Assembly: GCF_003814875.1 (NCBI RefSeq)
Contig: NZ_RKQF01000001.1
Location: 6,572,001-6,636,000 of the forward strand
Source: Streptomyces sp. Ag109_O5-1
Lineage (GTDB): Bacteria; Actinomycetota; Actinomycetes; Streptomycetales; Streptomycetaceae
Length of the DNA: 64,000 nucleotides
Direction: 5' to 3'
Positions within the stretch are counted from its first letter, which is position 1, and each line of letters opens with the position of its first letter. Both the position numbers and the translations under genes were made by a program. Below the pieces are notes generated by a model that was not told the origin of the DNA, ran no database searches, and saw only the letters and a program-made list of their open reading frames with translations. Shown here one piece after another: positions 24,832 to 33,474 of the stretch.

Positions 24832-25911
24832 TCACGACGCCCTGCGTTGTCGCCTGATCGGTTCTCCCACCCGGTGCAGGTGGGCCAAGGCCTCGCGGTA
24901 GGACTGGATCAGCCCGGTCTCGTGGTACGGCACCCCGATCTCGGCGCAGTACTCGCGCACGATGACCTGGGCCTGCCGCAGATGGGGCGTGGGCATGCTC
25001 GGGAACAGGTGGTGCTCTATCTGGTAGTTGAGTCCACCGAGCAGCACGTCGATGAACCTGCCGCCGCGCACGTTGCGGGAGGTCAGCACCTGGCGCCGCA
25101 GGAAGTCGGGCCGCTCGTCGCCGGTGAACGTCGGCATGCCCTTGTGGTTCGGGGCGAACGTGCAGCCCAGGTAGACGCCGAACAGACACTGGTTCACGGC
25201 GAGGAACGCCACCGCCTTGCCCGGAGAGAGCACCAGGAAGAGGGCGGACAGGTAGCCCGCGATGTGCAGGAAGAGCAGGGCGCCCTCGACGAGCCGGTTC
25301 TTCATGGCCGGCGAGCGCAGCGCCCGTACGCCGGCAACGTGCAGATTGAAGCCCTCCAGCGTCAGCAGGGGGAGGAACAGGAATGCCTGGTGGCCGCCGA
25401 TGAAGCGGGCCAGGCCGCGGCTGGAGCGGGCCTGTTCGGTGGACCACAGCAGGATGTCCGGGGCGACATCCGGGTCCAGTTCCTCGTGGTTGGGGTTGGC
25501 GTGGTGGCGGGTGTGCTTGTTCATCCACCAGCCGTAGCTCATGCCGATGCCGAGGTTGCCGTACAGCCTGCCCCCGATCTCACTCGGCCGGCCGCGCCGG
25601 AACACCTGACGGTGCGCCAGATCATGGGCCACCAGGGCCGTCTGACCGAAGACCACGGCCAGACAGGCGGCGACCGCCAGTTGCCACCAGGTGTCACCGA
25701 GGGCGAAGAAGGCCGCCCAGCCCGCCGCCAGCAGGGCCGTCACGAGGCCGAGACGCAGCGTGTAGTAACCGGGGCGCCGCTCCAACAGGCCCGCTTCGGC
25801 GATGCGTCGGGAGAGCCTGGCGAAGTCGCTGCCGGTCCTGGAACCGGACCGGTGCGGACGGGCGGCGGCGGATGTCCTGGCCGCGGTGGACGCGTCGGTG
25901 GAGAAGGTCAT
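24832..25911 (-). CDS. Membrane fatty acid desaturase
   Basis: 359 residues from ATG 25911. The three histidine boxes of membrane di-iron desaturases are present: HDLAH (about 96), HTRHHANPNH (about 133) and QIEHHLFP (about 300). Long hydrophobic pairs separate them. The QxxHH third box points to the front-end/DesA3-like group acting on acyl-CoA or lipid-linked chains. It introduces a cis double bond using O2 and an electron donor; no reductase gene is adjacent. It may share an operon with the L12-like gene. Confidence 0.9.
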   Translation of the reverse strand: MTFSTDASTAARTSAAARPHRSGSRTGSDFARLSRRIAEAGLLERRPGYYTLRLGLVTALLAAGWAAFFALGDTWWQLAVAACLAVVFGQTALVAHDLAHRQVFRRGRPSEIGGRLYGNLGIGMSYGWWMNKHTRHHANPNHEELDPDVAPDILLWSTEQARSSRGLARFIGGHQAFLFLPLLTLEGFNLHVAGVRALRSPAMKNRLVEGALLFLHIAGYLSALFLVLSPGKAVAFLAVNQCLFGVYLGCTFAPNHKGMPTFTGDERPDFLRRQVLTSRNVRGGRFIDVLLGGLNYQIEHHLFPSMPTPHLRQAQVIVREYCAEIGVPYHETGLIQSYREALAHLHRVGEPIRRQRRAS

Positions 25912-26193
25912 GCCGCCGAGTCTGCGGACTGCCGTCCGGCCGGGGCAGCCTGCCAGTCACCGTATGCCCATGGGGGCTGCCCCCATGTCGTTCCAGGGGG
26001 ATGTCACCCCCCTGTGCCGTTGACCAGGCACGGGACAGGCCCCACGGCCATACCGACCTTCCCCCGCATGCCGTTTCCTGCGCATGCCGATGTGCCGTAC
26101 GAGTGAATCGGACGCTCGTTGACCGGCGGCCGACACGACAGCGGGAAGGCCATCCTGCAAACCGGACACGTCACGGGCAGGGAGAGCGCCCCT

Positions 26194-26514
26194 ATGCCGA
26201 AGTTCCTCATCCAAGCCGCCTACACGCCCGAGGGGACGAAGGGTCTGCTCAGGGAAGGTGCGAGCGGCCGCCGCGCCGCCGTCGACCATGTGGTCGCCGG
26301 CCTCGGCGGGACGGTCGAGGCCATGTACTTCTCCTTCGGAGAGGACGACTTCGTGTGCATTCTCGACTTCCCCGACCCGGTCTCCATGGCCGCTGTCAGC
26401 CTCAGCGTCAAGGCCAGCGGCGCGCTCCGCACCCGGGCCACCCCCCTTCTCACCCCTGACGAGATCGACGAAGCCGCCCGCCGGCAGGTCGACTTCCGCC
26501 CTCCCGGCGCGTAG
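26194..26514 (+). CDS. GYD-domain protein
   Basis: 106 residues from ATG 26194. PKFLIQAAYTPEGTKGLLRE and VAGLGGTVEAMYFSFGEDDF match the GYD family, dimeric alpha/beta-barrel (ferredoxin-like) proteins. Function unknown; cytoplasmic. The 280 nt upstream, divergent from the desaturase, show no recognisable site beyond a GGGGGCTGCCCCCA hairpin-like string near 25973. Confidence 0.82.
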   Translation: MPKFLIQAAYTPEGTKGLLREGASGRRAAVDHVVAGLGGTVEAMYFSFGEDDFVCILDFPDPVSMAAVSLSVKASGALRTRATPLLTPDEIDEAARRQVDFRPPGA

Positions 26515-26701
26515 GCCGGGACAGCCTGGCAAGGGGTGCGCCGGACACATGCCGGTGGACCCCTCACGGCCGACCCCTCACGGTCGACTCGTCACGCCGG
26601 AACGTGTCCTGGCCACCCGCCCCGTTTCTCGCGCGACCTGCGAGAACCCCGCGACCTACGATCACCCGGTACGGCTGCCGGAGGGGCGGGGAGGGGCGGG
26701 A

Positions 26702-28144
26702 ATGCTCGAGGACATGGAGGACGGGACGGCGGCGGCGACGCGGCTCGCGGAAGGCGCGCCGCTTCGGAGCACGCTGGATGTCACCGACCCCGGTGACTGG
26801 CTCCTGCTGGACGCAGGAGTGCGTGAGGTGGCCTGGTACCGGGACCGGCCGCGGCTCATGCCGGAGTGGGAGCCGTCCGCCCCGCTGCCCGCCGACCTGA
26901 CCCGGCTCGGCGAGTCCCGGCTCGCACTCGCCCTCTGCCACCGTGACGGACGGATACGTCAGGAAGCGGTGCGCCGGTCGGCCGAACACCCCGGCCTGCT
27001 GCCGCTGGTCGTGATCCGCTGCGCCGACTGGGCCGGCCCGGTGCGCGAGAGCGCCCGGCAACTGCTGCGCGAGGCCCTGGGCATGGACTCCGCCCTCGGC
27101 CTCGCACCGCTCATCCTCCGCGTCGGCCGCCGGGACAGAGGCGCCTTCGGCGTCGATCTGCTCGGCCGGGTGCTGCGCCGGGCGTCCCACGAGCGGCTCG
27201 CCGCGCTCTTCACCGACCCCGACCGCGTCGTCCGGCGGTTCGCGTACCGGCTGGCCGTCGAGGGCCGGCTGCTCGGCCCGGCCGAGCTGGCCCGCGCGGC
27301 CGCCAGGGACGAGGACAGCGTGGTCCAGGACCTGTGTGCCACGGCGGCGCTCACTGCTCTGGGGGACGAGGAGGCGTGCGAGGAGGCGTACGAGGACGTG
27401 CTGCCTCTGCTGCTGTCCGCGCGCAACCCGCGTACCCGCTCGGCCGGCGTCACCGGGCTGCGGCGGGCGGGGCGACCGGAGCAGGCGGAGCCGTTTCTCA
27501 GCGACCGGTCCGCGCTGGTGCGCGCATGCGCCCGGTATGTCGTACGGCAGCAGCAGGGAGGCGATCCGGCCGCCTGGTATCGGGACCGGTGCTCGGCACC
27601 GGACGACCCGGAGTTGCCGCCCGGCGCGGTCATCGGGCTGGCCGAGTGCGGGAACCGCGCGGACGCCGGGCTGCTGAGGCCGCTGCTCGCGCACCCGGCG
27701 GCCAGGGTGCGGGCGCGGGCGGTGGCAGGGCTGCGGGTACTGGACCGCGTGGATACGACGCTGCTGCGGCCGCTGCTCGACGACCCTGCCGCCGGTGTCG
27801 TCCGCGAGACGGCGGTCGCCCTGCTGCCCTCGGCGACGCAACTGCCCGCCGACTGGCTGCTGGAGCGCACCGGCTCCGAGTGGCCGCGGCACGTCCGCGT
27901 CGGCGCGTTCCGGCTGCTCGACGCGCGCGGCGGCATCGTGGCGCTGCGGGCGGCGGTCGGTCTGCTGGCGGACCCGGACACAAAGCTGCGCACCTGGGCC
28001 GGCCTGTCCGTGCAGCGCTGGCATCCGTCGGCGGATGTGCGCGGCCATGAAGCGGAGGCGGGGGATCTGCTCGACCGGAGCGGACACCTCTTCAGCGACC
28101 ATGTGCTGCGCCGGCGCAAGTGGGAGGCCGGGGTGGACTGCTGA
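26702..28144 (+). CDS. HEAT-repeat-like protein
   Basis: 480 residues from ATG 26702 after GGAGGGGCGGGA; ATG 26714 is an alternative. The sequence is built of about ten 30-40-residue helical pairs with RxxAVxxL patterns (RQEAVRRSAEHPGLL, VRESARQLL, VRRFAYRLAV, RTRSAGVTGLR, VRARAVAGLRVL, VVRETAVALL), as in HEAT/armadillo scaffolds. No enzyme domain is visible. A protein-interaction role is likely; partner unknown. Confidence 0.75.
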   Translation: MLEDMEDGTAAATRLAEGAPLRSTLDVTDPGDWLLLDAGVREVAWYRDRPRLMPEWEPSAPLPADLTRLGESRLALALCHRDGRIRQEAVRRSAEHPGLLPLVVIRCADWAGPVRESARQLLREALGMDSALGLAPLILRVGRRDRGAFGVDLLGRVLRRASHERLAALFTDPDRVVRRFAYRLAVEGRLLGPAELARAAARDEDSVVQDLCATAALTALGDEEACEEAYEDVLPLLLSARNPRTRSAGVTGLRRAGRPEQAEPFLSDRSALVRACARYVVRQQQGGDPAAWYRDRCSAPDDPELPPGAVIGLAECGNRADAGLLRPLLAHPAARVRARAVAGLRVLDRVDTTLLRPLLDDPAAGVVRETAVALLPSATQLPADWLLERTGSEWPRHVRVGAFRLLDARGGIVALRAAVGLLADPDTKLRTWAGLSVQRWHPSADVRGHEAEAGDLLDRSGHLFSDHVLRRRKWEAGVDC

Positions 28145-28417
28145 GTACGCCTGGAGGCGACGGCGCCCTCCGCGCAGCCCACACGCCGGTCTCGCGCCAG
28201 TTCGTACGACCGTCTGCCCGGCCGCTCGGCTGTCCGAGGTGTTCCGTTGCGCCGCACAGGCGACCTGCCCGTGCCACCTCGCTCCTTCGTTCGTATCGCG
28301 CGCATTGACTGCCCCCTGCCGCGCTACGGAGATTCACGCGATGCAGTCCCTTTCGCGGCGACCACACATGCCCGCGTATCCGGTGCCGGTTCCGGCACCG
28401 GAAGAGAAGGGAATCGG

Positions 28418-29341
28418 ATGCGCGCACTGCGACGTCTCCTCTGGAGCGCACTTGCGTCGTCGCTCGTTCTGATCGGAGCAGCACCAGCCCCCGCCCAGGC
28501 CGACGAGCCCCACCCGCAGAACGGCAGCAAACACAACTGCCCGATCGAACACCGGACGGCCAGCACGACCAAGGCACCGCCGACGGGACTGCAGGACTAC
28601 TACCACGGTGACTGGCGGCTCGGCCCCAGCTACCTCGGGACGACCGGTGTCATCGGACGGATGCTCCGGGGCTACCGCCCGCAGGACAGCACCTCGCAGT
28701 TCTGGTTCCTCGGCTGCTACTGGCAGACCGACCAGCAGAACCAGTCCGGCTGGTGGTACCCGGACAACAACGGCTTCGTCCTGCGCGACGGCCGTCCGGT
28801 CGAGGCACCGAAGACCCTCCGGGTGGGGCAACGTGTCGACCTGTTCGGCAGCGGCAACGGCTTCTTCCTCGCACCGGAGGGCACGCCGTACACGAAGCGC
28901 GCTCTGCCGCCGACCAACCTGGACGAGTACGACCCGAAGAACCCTCCCTTCAACTACCACCTGTACCGCGTCGTCAAGCCGCTCACGGTCCAGGCCGGGC
29001 CCATCAGGCCCTGGTTCGGCCAGGAAGGGCTCGGCGAGCAGTTCCTGACCAGCACCAGGGTCTCCGTACTGGCCGCGCCGGGCGGGTATCTGAAGGAGAT
29101 CGCCCCGCCTATGCAGCACCAGCAGCAGCACCAGCACCAGCACCAGTCGCAGCAGCAGTCGGAGCACCAGCCGCAGCACCAGCCGCAGCAGCAGCACCAG
29201 CACCAGCCGCAGCAGCAGCAGCACCAGCCGCAGCAGCACCAGCCGCAGCAGCAGCACCAGCCGCAGCATCAGCAGTCGGAGCACCAGCCGCAGCACCAGT
29301 CGCAGAATCAGTCGGACCACCAGTGGGACCACCAGAAGTAG
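28418..29341 (+). CDS. Secreted TNT-domain (tuberculosis necrotizing toxin-like) protein with His/Gln-rich tail
   Basis: 307 residues from ATG 28418 (GAGAAGGGAA upstream). Sec signal about 1-32 (ending APAQADEP). Residues about 45-225 match the TNT/DUF4237 domain: YYHGDWRLGPSYLGTTG, WYPDNNGFV, FLAPEGTPYTKRALPP, NYHLYRVVKPLTVQAGPI, PWFGQEGLGEQF. TNT domains hydrolyse NAD+; the conserved Gln near the end is kept. The DR(F/Y)G arginine usual in relatives appears as Leu (VDLFG), so activity is uncertain. The last about 75 residues are nearly pure Gln/His with some Ser/Pro, an unusual metal-binding-type tail. No obvious immunity gene is adjacent. Confidence 0.82.
   Translation: MRALRRLLWSALASSLVLIGAAPAPAQADEPHPQNGSKHNCPIEHRTASTTKAPPTGLQDYYHGDWRLGPSYLGTTGVIGRMLRGYRPQDSTSQFWFLGCYWQTDQQNQSGWWYPDNNGFVLRDGRPVEAPKTLRVGQRVDLFGSGNGFFLAPEGTPYTKRALPPTNLDEYDPKNPPFNYHLYRVVKPLTVQAGPIRPWFGQEGLGEQFLTSTRVSVLAAPGGYLKEIAPPMQHQQQHQHQHQSQQQSEHQPQHQPQQQHQHQPQQQQHQPQQHQPQQQHQPQHQQSEHQPQHQSQNQSDHQWDHQK
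29112..29338 (+). repeat. CAG/CAC-rich coding repeat
   Basis: Irregular CAGCAC and CAGCAGCAC units encode the His/Gln tail of the TNT protein. The codon pattern is highly repetitive and prone to slippage, so length may vary between strains. Confidence 0.85.
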
Positions 29342-29587
29342 CACCAGTCGCCATACCAGGGGGGCGCACCGTGCAGCCCCTACCTGCCGCTTCGTGGTGG
29401 GTAGGGAGCCGCTTGCCCTTCCGGGACCGCCGTCATGCCCGGTGACGTGGTCACGCCGCGGTCGGTGTTTGCCGGATCGGCAAACGGGGTCGTCCGACCA
29501 GGACGGGGTTTCGCATGATCGGTGGTGCGGCGGCGGCACCTGCGCTCGAAGCCGCGTCCTACGGATCCGCGGCCTTGAGGAGGGCGT

Positions 29588-30577
29588 ATGGCACAGCATG
29601 CCGAGATCGGTCACCGGGTGGTTTCCTCCCCTGCGGGGCGGATCCATCTCGTCGAGCAGGGCACCGGGCCGCTCGTGCTGCTCGTCCACGGATTCCCCGA
29701 GTGCTGGTACTCCTGGCGGCACCAGTTGCCCGCGCTCGCGGCGGCGGGGTACCGGGCGGTGGCCGTCGATGTGCGCGGGTACGGCCGCTCCTCCAGGCCG
29801 GCCGCGACGGACGCCTACCGGATGACCGAACTCGTCGAGGACAACGTCTCCGTCGTGCGTGCCCTCGGCGAGGAGTCCGCGGTCGTCGTCGGGCACGACT
29901 GGGGCGCGACCATCGCCGCGAACTCCGCGCTGCTCAGGCCGGAGGTGTTCCGGGCCGTGGGGCTGCTGAGCGTGCCGTACACCCCGCGTGGCGGGCCCCG
30001 GCCCAGCGACGTCTTCGCACGGATGCGTGCCGGTGGCGGGGACGAGGAGTTCTACGTCCCGTACTTCCAGCAGCCGGGGCGCGCCGAGGCCGAGATCGAA
30101 CCCGATGTACGAGGCTGGCTCGCGGGCTTCTACGCCGCGCTGTCCGGAGACACCCTGCCCGGGCCGGGCGCTCCCGACCCGCACTTCGTGCGCGAGGGCG
30201 GGACCCTCCGGGAGCGGTTCCCCGCCGGGCGGATACCCGCGTGGCTCGGCGAACGGGAACTCGACGTCTTCGCGGGAGAGTTCGAACGCACGGGGCTGAC
30301 GGGCGCGCTCAACCGGTACCGGAACATGGACCGCGACTGGGAGGACCTCGCCGCCTACGACGGCGCCCCGATCACCCAGCCGTCCCTGTTCGCCGGCGGC
30401 AGCCTCGACGCCTCGACGACCTGGCTGGCCGACGCCATCGAGGCGTACCCGGCCACCCTCCCGGGCCTGGTCTCCTCCCACCTCCTCGACGGCTGCGGAC
30501 ACTGGATCCAGCAGGAGCGCCCGGACGAGGTCAACCGGCTGCTCGTCGACTGGCTCGCCGGCCTGCCCGGCTCCTGA
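29588..30577 (+). CDS. Alpha/beta hydrolase, epoxide hydrolase-like
   Basis: 329 residues from ATG 29588 with GAGGAGGG upstream. HGFPECWYSWRHQLP supplies the oxyanion HGxP motif. The nucleophile is Asp104 in VVVGHDWGATIAA, Tyr residues lie in the cap (YRNMDRDW), and the catalytic His is in GCGHWIQQERPDEVN. The Asp nucleophile and Tyr in the cap distinguish epoxide hydrolases from haloalkane dehalogenases. It should hydrate epoxides to diols; substrate unknown. Confidence 0.87.
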   Translation: MAQHAEIGHRVVSSPAGRIHLVEQGTGPLVLLVHGFPECWYSWRHQLPALAAAGYRAVAVDVRGYGRSSRPAATDAYRMTELVEDNVSVVRALGEESAVVVGHDWGATIAANSALLRPEVFRAVGLLSVPYTPRGGPRPSDVFARMRAGGGDEEFYVPYFQQPGRAEAEIEPDVRGWLAGFYAALSGDTLPGPGAPDPHFVREGGTLRERFPAGRIPAWLGERELDVFAGEFERTGLTGALNRYRNMDRDWEDLAAYDGAPITQPSLFAGGSLDASTTWLADAIEAYPATLPGLVSSHLLDGCGHWIQQERPDEVNRLLVDWLAGLPGS

Positions 30578-30607
30578 GCGGAAGCGCCCGTCCGGCCTCC
30601 GGGACCG

Positions 30608-30859
30608 TCACCAGATCGACAGGGGCACCTCGTGGATCTCGTCGGCCGGATGACCGGTGCGTTCGTGGACGCGCCTGACCGCCTCGGCCGACGGCGCCTC
30701 GGAGAGGCAGTAGACGTTGCCGGAGTCCGGGTCCGCCCAGGCCCGTTCGAAGTGCACGCCCTCGTCCTTCTCGACGGCGAGATCGGCCTCGTGGGCCTCC
30801 TGGAGCTGTTCGGCGGTGATGCCCTTCATCCCGTGGTGGACGTCCATGAACTGCGGCAT
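30608..30859 (-). CDS. DUF4242 nickel-binding-type protein (SCO4226-like)
   Basis: 83 residues from ATG 30859, with GAAGGAGGTGG upstream. PQFMDVHHGMKGITAEQLQE and CLSEAPSAEAVRRVHERTG match DUF4242. To my knowledge the S. coelicolor member SCO4226 forms a ferredoxin-like dimer that binds nickel; the HxxxH-type residues DVHH and VHERTGH are present here. It lies downstream of a tiny Cys-rich gene and close to phoU, as in S. coelicolor. Confidence 0.85.
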   Translation of the reverse strand: MPQFMDVHHGMKGITAEQLQEAHEADLAVEKDEGVHFERAWADPDSGNVYCLSEAPSAEAVRRVHERTGHPADEIHEVPLSIW

Positions 30860-30928
30860 GGCTGCCACCTCCTTCGCCTTGTCCGTCTCCCCTCCATGCT
30901 GCGCCCGCCGCCGCGGCACGGCATACGA

Positions 30929-30956
30929 AGGGCCCCGGACCGGAGTCCGGGGCCCT
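30929..30956 (-). terminator. 12-bp hairpin between the Cys-rich peptide and DUF4242 genes
   Basis: AGGGCCCCGGAC (30929-30940) / GTCCGGGGCCCT (30945-30956), loop CGGA, 22 nt after the Cys-rich peptide stop. Confidence 0.7.
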
Positions 30957-30978
30957 CTGCCGTAGCTGAAGTGTCCGC

Positions 30979-31134
30979 TCAGCCGCACTGGCAGGGGCTG
31001 CCCGACTGGCAGCCGCAGCCACAGCCCGAGCCGCACCCGCACGCGCCGATGACCAAGAGGTTCTTGATCTCGGCGGGCTGCTCGGTCTCTCGTTCCTGGG
31101 TGGGGTCGGGTGTGGTGCTGGGGGATTCGGCCAT
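30979..31134 (-). CDS. 51-residue cysteine-rich small protein
   Basis: Too short to stand out as an ORF, but supported by GGAGGGATCC directly before ATG 31134 and coherent composition. The N-terminal 30 residues are acidic and polar (MAESPSTTPDPTQERETEQP), followed by IKNLLVIGACGCGSGCGCGC and QSGQPCQCG. Seven of the last 20 residues are Cys, in CxC spacing, suggesting metal coordination or a modified peptide. It lies just upstream of the nickel-binding-type DUF4242 gene on the same strand. Function unknown. Confidence 0.65.
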   Translation of the reverse strand: MAESPSTTPDPTQERETEQPAEIKNLLVIGACGCGSGCGCGCQSGSPCQCG

Positions 31135-31327
31135 GGATCCCTCCTAGAGGTCCCTAGATTCCCGGCCCCTGGATTCCCTAGAGGCAGGGCGTGGTGCCTT
31201 TGCCCATTCCATGCCCGTTTCGCTGGGCGCATCAACAGCGCACGGCAGCGCACAGATGCGCCGCGAGCCTGCCCCGCACCCCGCGAGCCCCCCGACCGCC
31301 GGAGGTGCTACGCCCCCTCGGCGCCCG

Positions 31328-31996
31328 TCACGGCTGGATGTCGGGCTGCAGCTCGTCCGCGTGCTCACCAGTGACCAGGAAGACGACGCGCTTGGCGACG
31401 GCGACCGCGTGGTCGGCGTACCGCTCGTAGTAGCGGCCGAGCAGCGTCACGTCGACGGCGGTCTCGATGCCGTGCTTCCAGCGGTCGTCCAGCAGGTGCG
31501 AGAAGAGCGTGCGGTGCAGCAGGTCCATCTCGTCGTCGTCCTGCTCCAGCTGCATCGCCAGGTCGACGTCCTTGGTGATGATCACCTCGGCCGCCTTGGC
31601 CATCAGGCGCTGCGCGAGCTGGCCCATCTCCAGGATGGTCGCCTCCAGGTCCCGCGGGACCGCGCGCGACGGGAAGCGGAGCCGGGCGAGCTTCGCGACG
31701 TGCTGGGCAAGGTCGCCGGAGCGCTCCAGGTCGGCGGACATCCGGAGCGAGGTGACGACGATCCGCAGGTCCGTCGCCACCGGCTGCTGGCGGGCGAGCA
31801 GGGCTATCGCGCGCGCCTCCAGGTCGTGGTGGAGTTCGTCGACCTTCTGGTCGTTCTCGATGACGCTCTCGGCAAGCTTCAGGTCGCCGTCGAGGATCGC
31901 CGTCGTGGCGCGCCCGATGGCCGAGCCGACCAGCCGGGCCATGTCGACCAGGCTGTCGCCGATCGAGTCGAGTTCCTCGTGGTACGCGTCCCGCAT
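31328..31996 (-). CDS. phoU: Phosphate signalling regulator PhoU
   Basis: 222 residues from ATG 31996 (GAGAGGGA upstream). Two PhoU three-helix repeats are visible (SIGDSLVDMARLVGSAIGRA; ITKDVDLAMQLEQDDDEMDL; VLLGRYYERYADHAV-like end VTLLGRYYERYADHAVAVAK). PhoU links the Pst phosphate transporter to PhoR and damps the response when phosphate is plentiful. The gene is divergent from phoR-phoP, and an 11-nt-unit PHO box lies about 120 nt upstream on its side. Confidence 0.96.
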   Translation of the reverse strand: MRDAYHEELDSIGDSLVDMARLVGSAIGRATTAILDGDLKLAESVIENDQKVDELHHDLEARAIALLARQQPVATDLRIVVTSLRMSADLERSGDLAQHVAKLARLRFPSRAVPRDLEATILEMGQLAQRLMAKAAEVIITKDVDLAMQLEQDDDEMDLLHRTLFSHLLDDRWKHGIETAVDVTLLGRYYERYADHAVAVAKRVVFLVTGEHADELQPDIQP

Positions 31997-32111
31997 CAGG
32001 GTTCCCTCTCGTGCGTGTGTCCAGGGGTTTCGGGGGCCGGGGGCCGTGGCCGAAACCAGCTGCGAACCCCACGCTCCCACGTTCCGGTCCCAACGCGACC
32101 GTTTCTGCCAC

Positions 32112-32144
32112 CCCAAATGAACCAATACTGGCTCCAAGGTGAAC
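32112..32144 (-). promoter_or_regulatory. PHO box, PhoP-binding direct repeats
   Basis: On the minus strand three consecutive 11-nt units read GTTCACCTTGG (32144-32134), AGCCAGTATTG and GTTCATTTGGG (32122-32112). Units 1 and 3 fit the Streptomyces PhoP direct-repeat consensus beginning GTTCA. Position in the phoU / phoR-phoP divergent region implies autoregulation. Confidence 0.8.
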
Positions 32145-32217
32145 TCTGGGCGACGAGTGTTCGAGCTCGCACTCCCATGGCTGTGGGGATGTCGTACCCC
32201 CTGCTTAACCTGTTTGC

Positions 32218-33474
32218 ATGGACGTGAACGCGGCGGTCGCCGCAGCGGCAGCGATCGCCGGGGTGCTTACCGGTGTCATCGCCATGCTGGCGTTCCGCTG
32301 GAGCGAACGCGACCAGAAGCGACCGACCAGGACTTCTCTGCACACCGACCCCGTACTGCCCCCGGGCGTGGACACCGTACTGAGCGTGCTGCGCTCCTCC
32401 GCGGTCGTCCTCGACGAGGCCGACGCCGTCGTCAAGGCGAGCTCGGCGGCGTACGCCCTCGGACTCGTGCGCGGCGGCAAACTCGCCATCGAGCCGATGC
32501 TCGGGATGGCCCGGGACACCCGGCGCGACGGCGAGATACGCCAGGTCGAGCTGGACCTGCCGCGGCGCGGCACCGGACGCGGAGAGGCCCTCGCCGTCTC
32601 CGCCCGGGTGGCGCCCCTCGGCTCCCGGCTGGTGCTCCTCCTCGTCGAGGACCTCACCGAGGCCCGCCGCATCGAGGCGGTACGACGTGATTTCGTGGCG
32701 AACGTGAGCCATGAGCTCAAGACCCCGGTCGGCGCACTCTCCCTCCTCTCCGAGGCTGTCATGGACGCCTCGGACGATCCGGAGGCCGTGCAGCGCTTCG
32801 CCGGTCGCATGCAGATAGAGGCCACGCGCCTGACCAACCTGGTCCAGGAGCTCATCGACCTGTCGAGAGTGCAGAACGACGACCCGCTGGAGGACGCCGA
32901 GCCCGTCCGGGTCGACGAGCTGGTCGCCGAGGCGATCGACCGGTGCCGCCACCAGGCCGGCACCAAGCAGATCACCATGGCCGCCGGCGGCACCGCCGAC
33001 CTGCACGTCTGGGGCAACCGCGGCCAGCTCGCCGCCGCCCTCGGCAACCTGGTCGAGAACGCCGTCAACTACTCCCCGGCCCGCACCCGGGTCGGGATAG
33101 CCGCCCGCCGGGTCAGCGCGCCCGGGGGCGACATGATCGAGCTCGCCGTGACCGACCAGGGCATCGGCATCACCGACAAGGACAAGGAGCGCATCTTCGA
33201 GCGCTTCTACCGCGTCGACCCGGCCCGTTCCCGGGCCACCGGTGGCACCGGCCTCGGCCTCGCCATCGTCAAGCACGTGGCCGCCTCGCACGGCGGGGAG
33301 GTCACGGTGTGGAGCGCCGAGAACCAGGGCTCCACGTTCACCCTCCGGCTGCCGGAGGCGGGCGCGGTACGCGACCGCGCGTCGCAGCACCCCGACCCCG
33401 ACCTCGACGACGAGGCCGGCACCACCGAGTCATCCCCGTACGAACCGCTTCCCGCCCCGGAGGTCCTTCCGTGA
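32218..33474 (+). CDS. phoR: Phosphate-sensing histidine kinase PhoR (SenX3-like)
   Basis: 418 residues from ATG 32218. One transmembrane helix at the extreme N terminus (about 5-26), a PAS-like domain (about 50-145), HisKA with the phosphorylated His165 in DFVANVSHELKTPVG, and HATPase_c (NLVENAVNYS, DQGIGITDKD, GGTGLGLAIVKHVAASHGG). It phosphorylates PhoP when phosphate is scarce. The stop overlaps phoP in GTGA, so the two are translationally coupled. Confidence 0.96.
   Translation: MDVNAAVAAAAAIAGVLTGVIAMLAFRWSERDQKRPTRTSLHTDPVLPPGVDTVLSVLRSSAVVLDEADAVVKASSAAYALGLVRGGKLAIEPMLGMARDTRRDGEIRQVELDLPRRGTGRGEALAVSARVAPLGSRLVLLLVEDLTEARRIEAVRRDFVANVSHELKTPVGALSLLSEAVMDASDDPEAVQRFAGRMQIEATRLTNLVQELIDLSRVQNDDPLEDAEPVRVDELVAEAIDRCRHQAGTKQITMAAGGTADLHVWGNRGQLAAALGNLVENAVNYSPARTRVGIAARRVSAPGGDMIELAVTDQGIGITDKDKERIFERFYRVDPARSRATGGTGLGLAIVKHVAASHGGEVTVWSAENQGSTFTLRLPEAGAVRDRASQHPDPDLDDEAGTTESSPYEPLPAPEVLP

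Noticed and set aside
29112..29338. Regular CAG-based repeat as a possible CRISPR array
   Set aside because: Units are 3-15 nt, in frame, with no unique spacers and no cas genes; it encodes the TNT protein tail.
28334..30502. Minus-strand frame with a long Leu/Val/Arg run
   Set aside because: The run is the complement of the CAG/CAC repeat encoding the His/Gln tail of the TNT protein, not a transmembrane protein.
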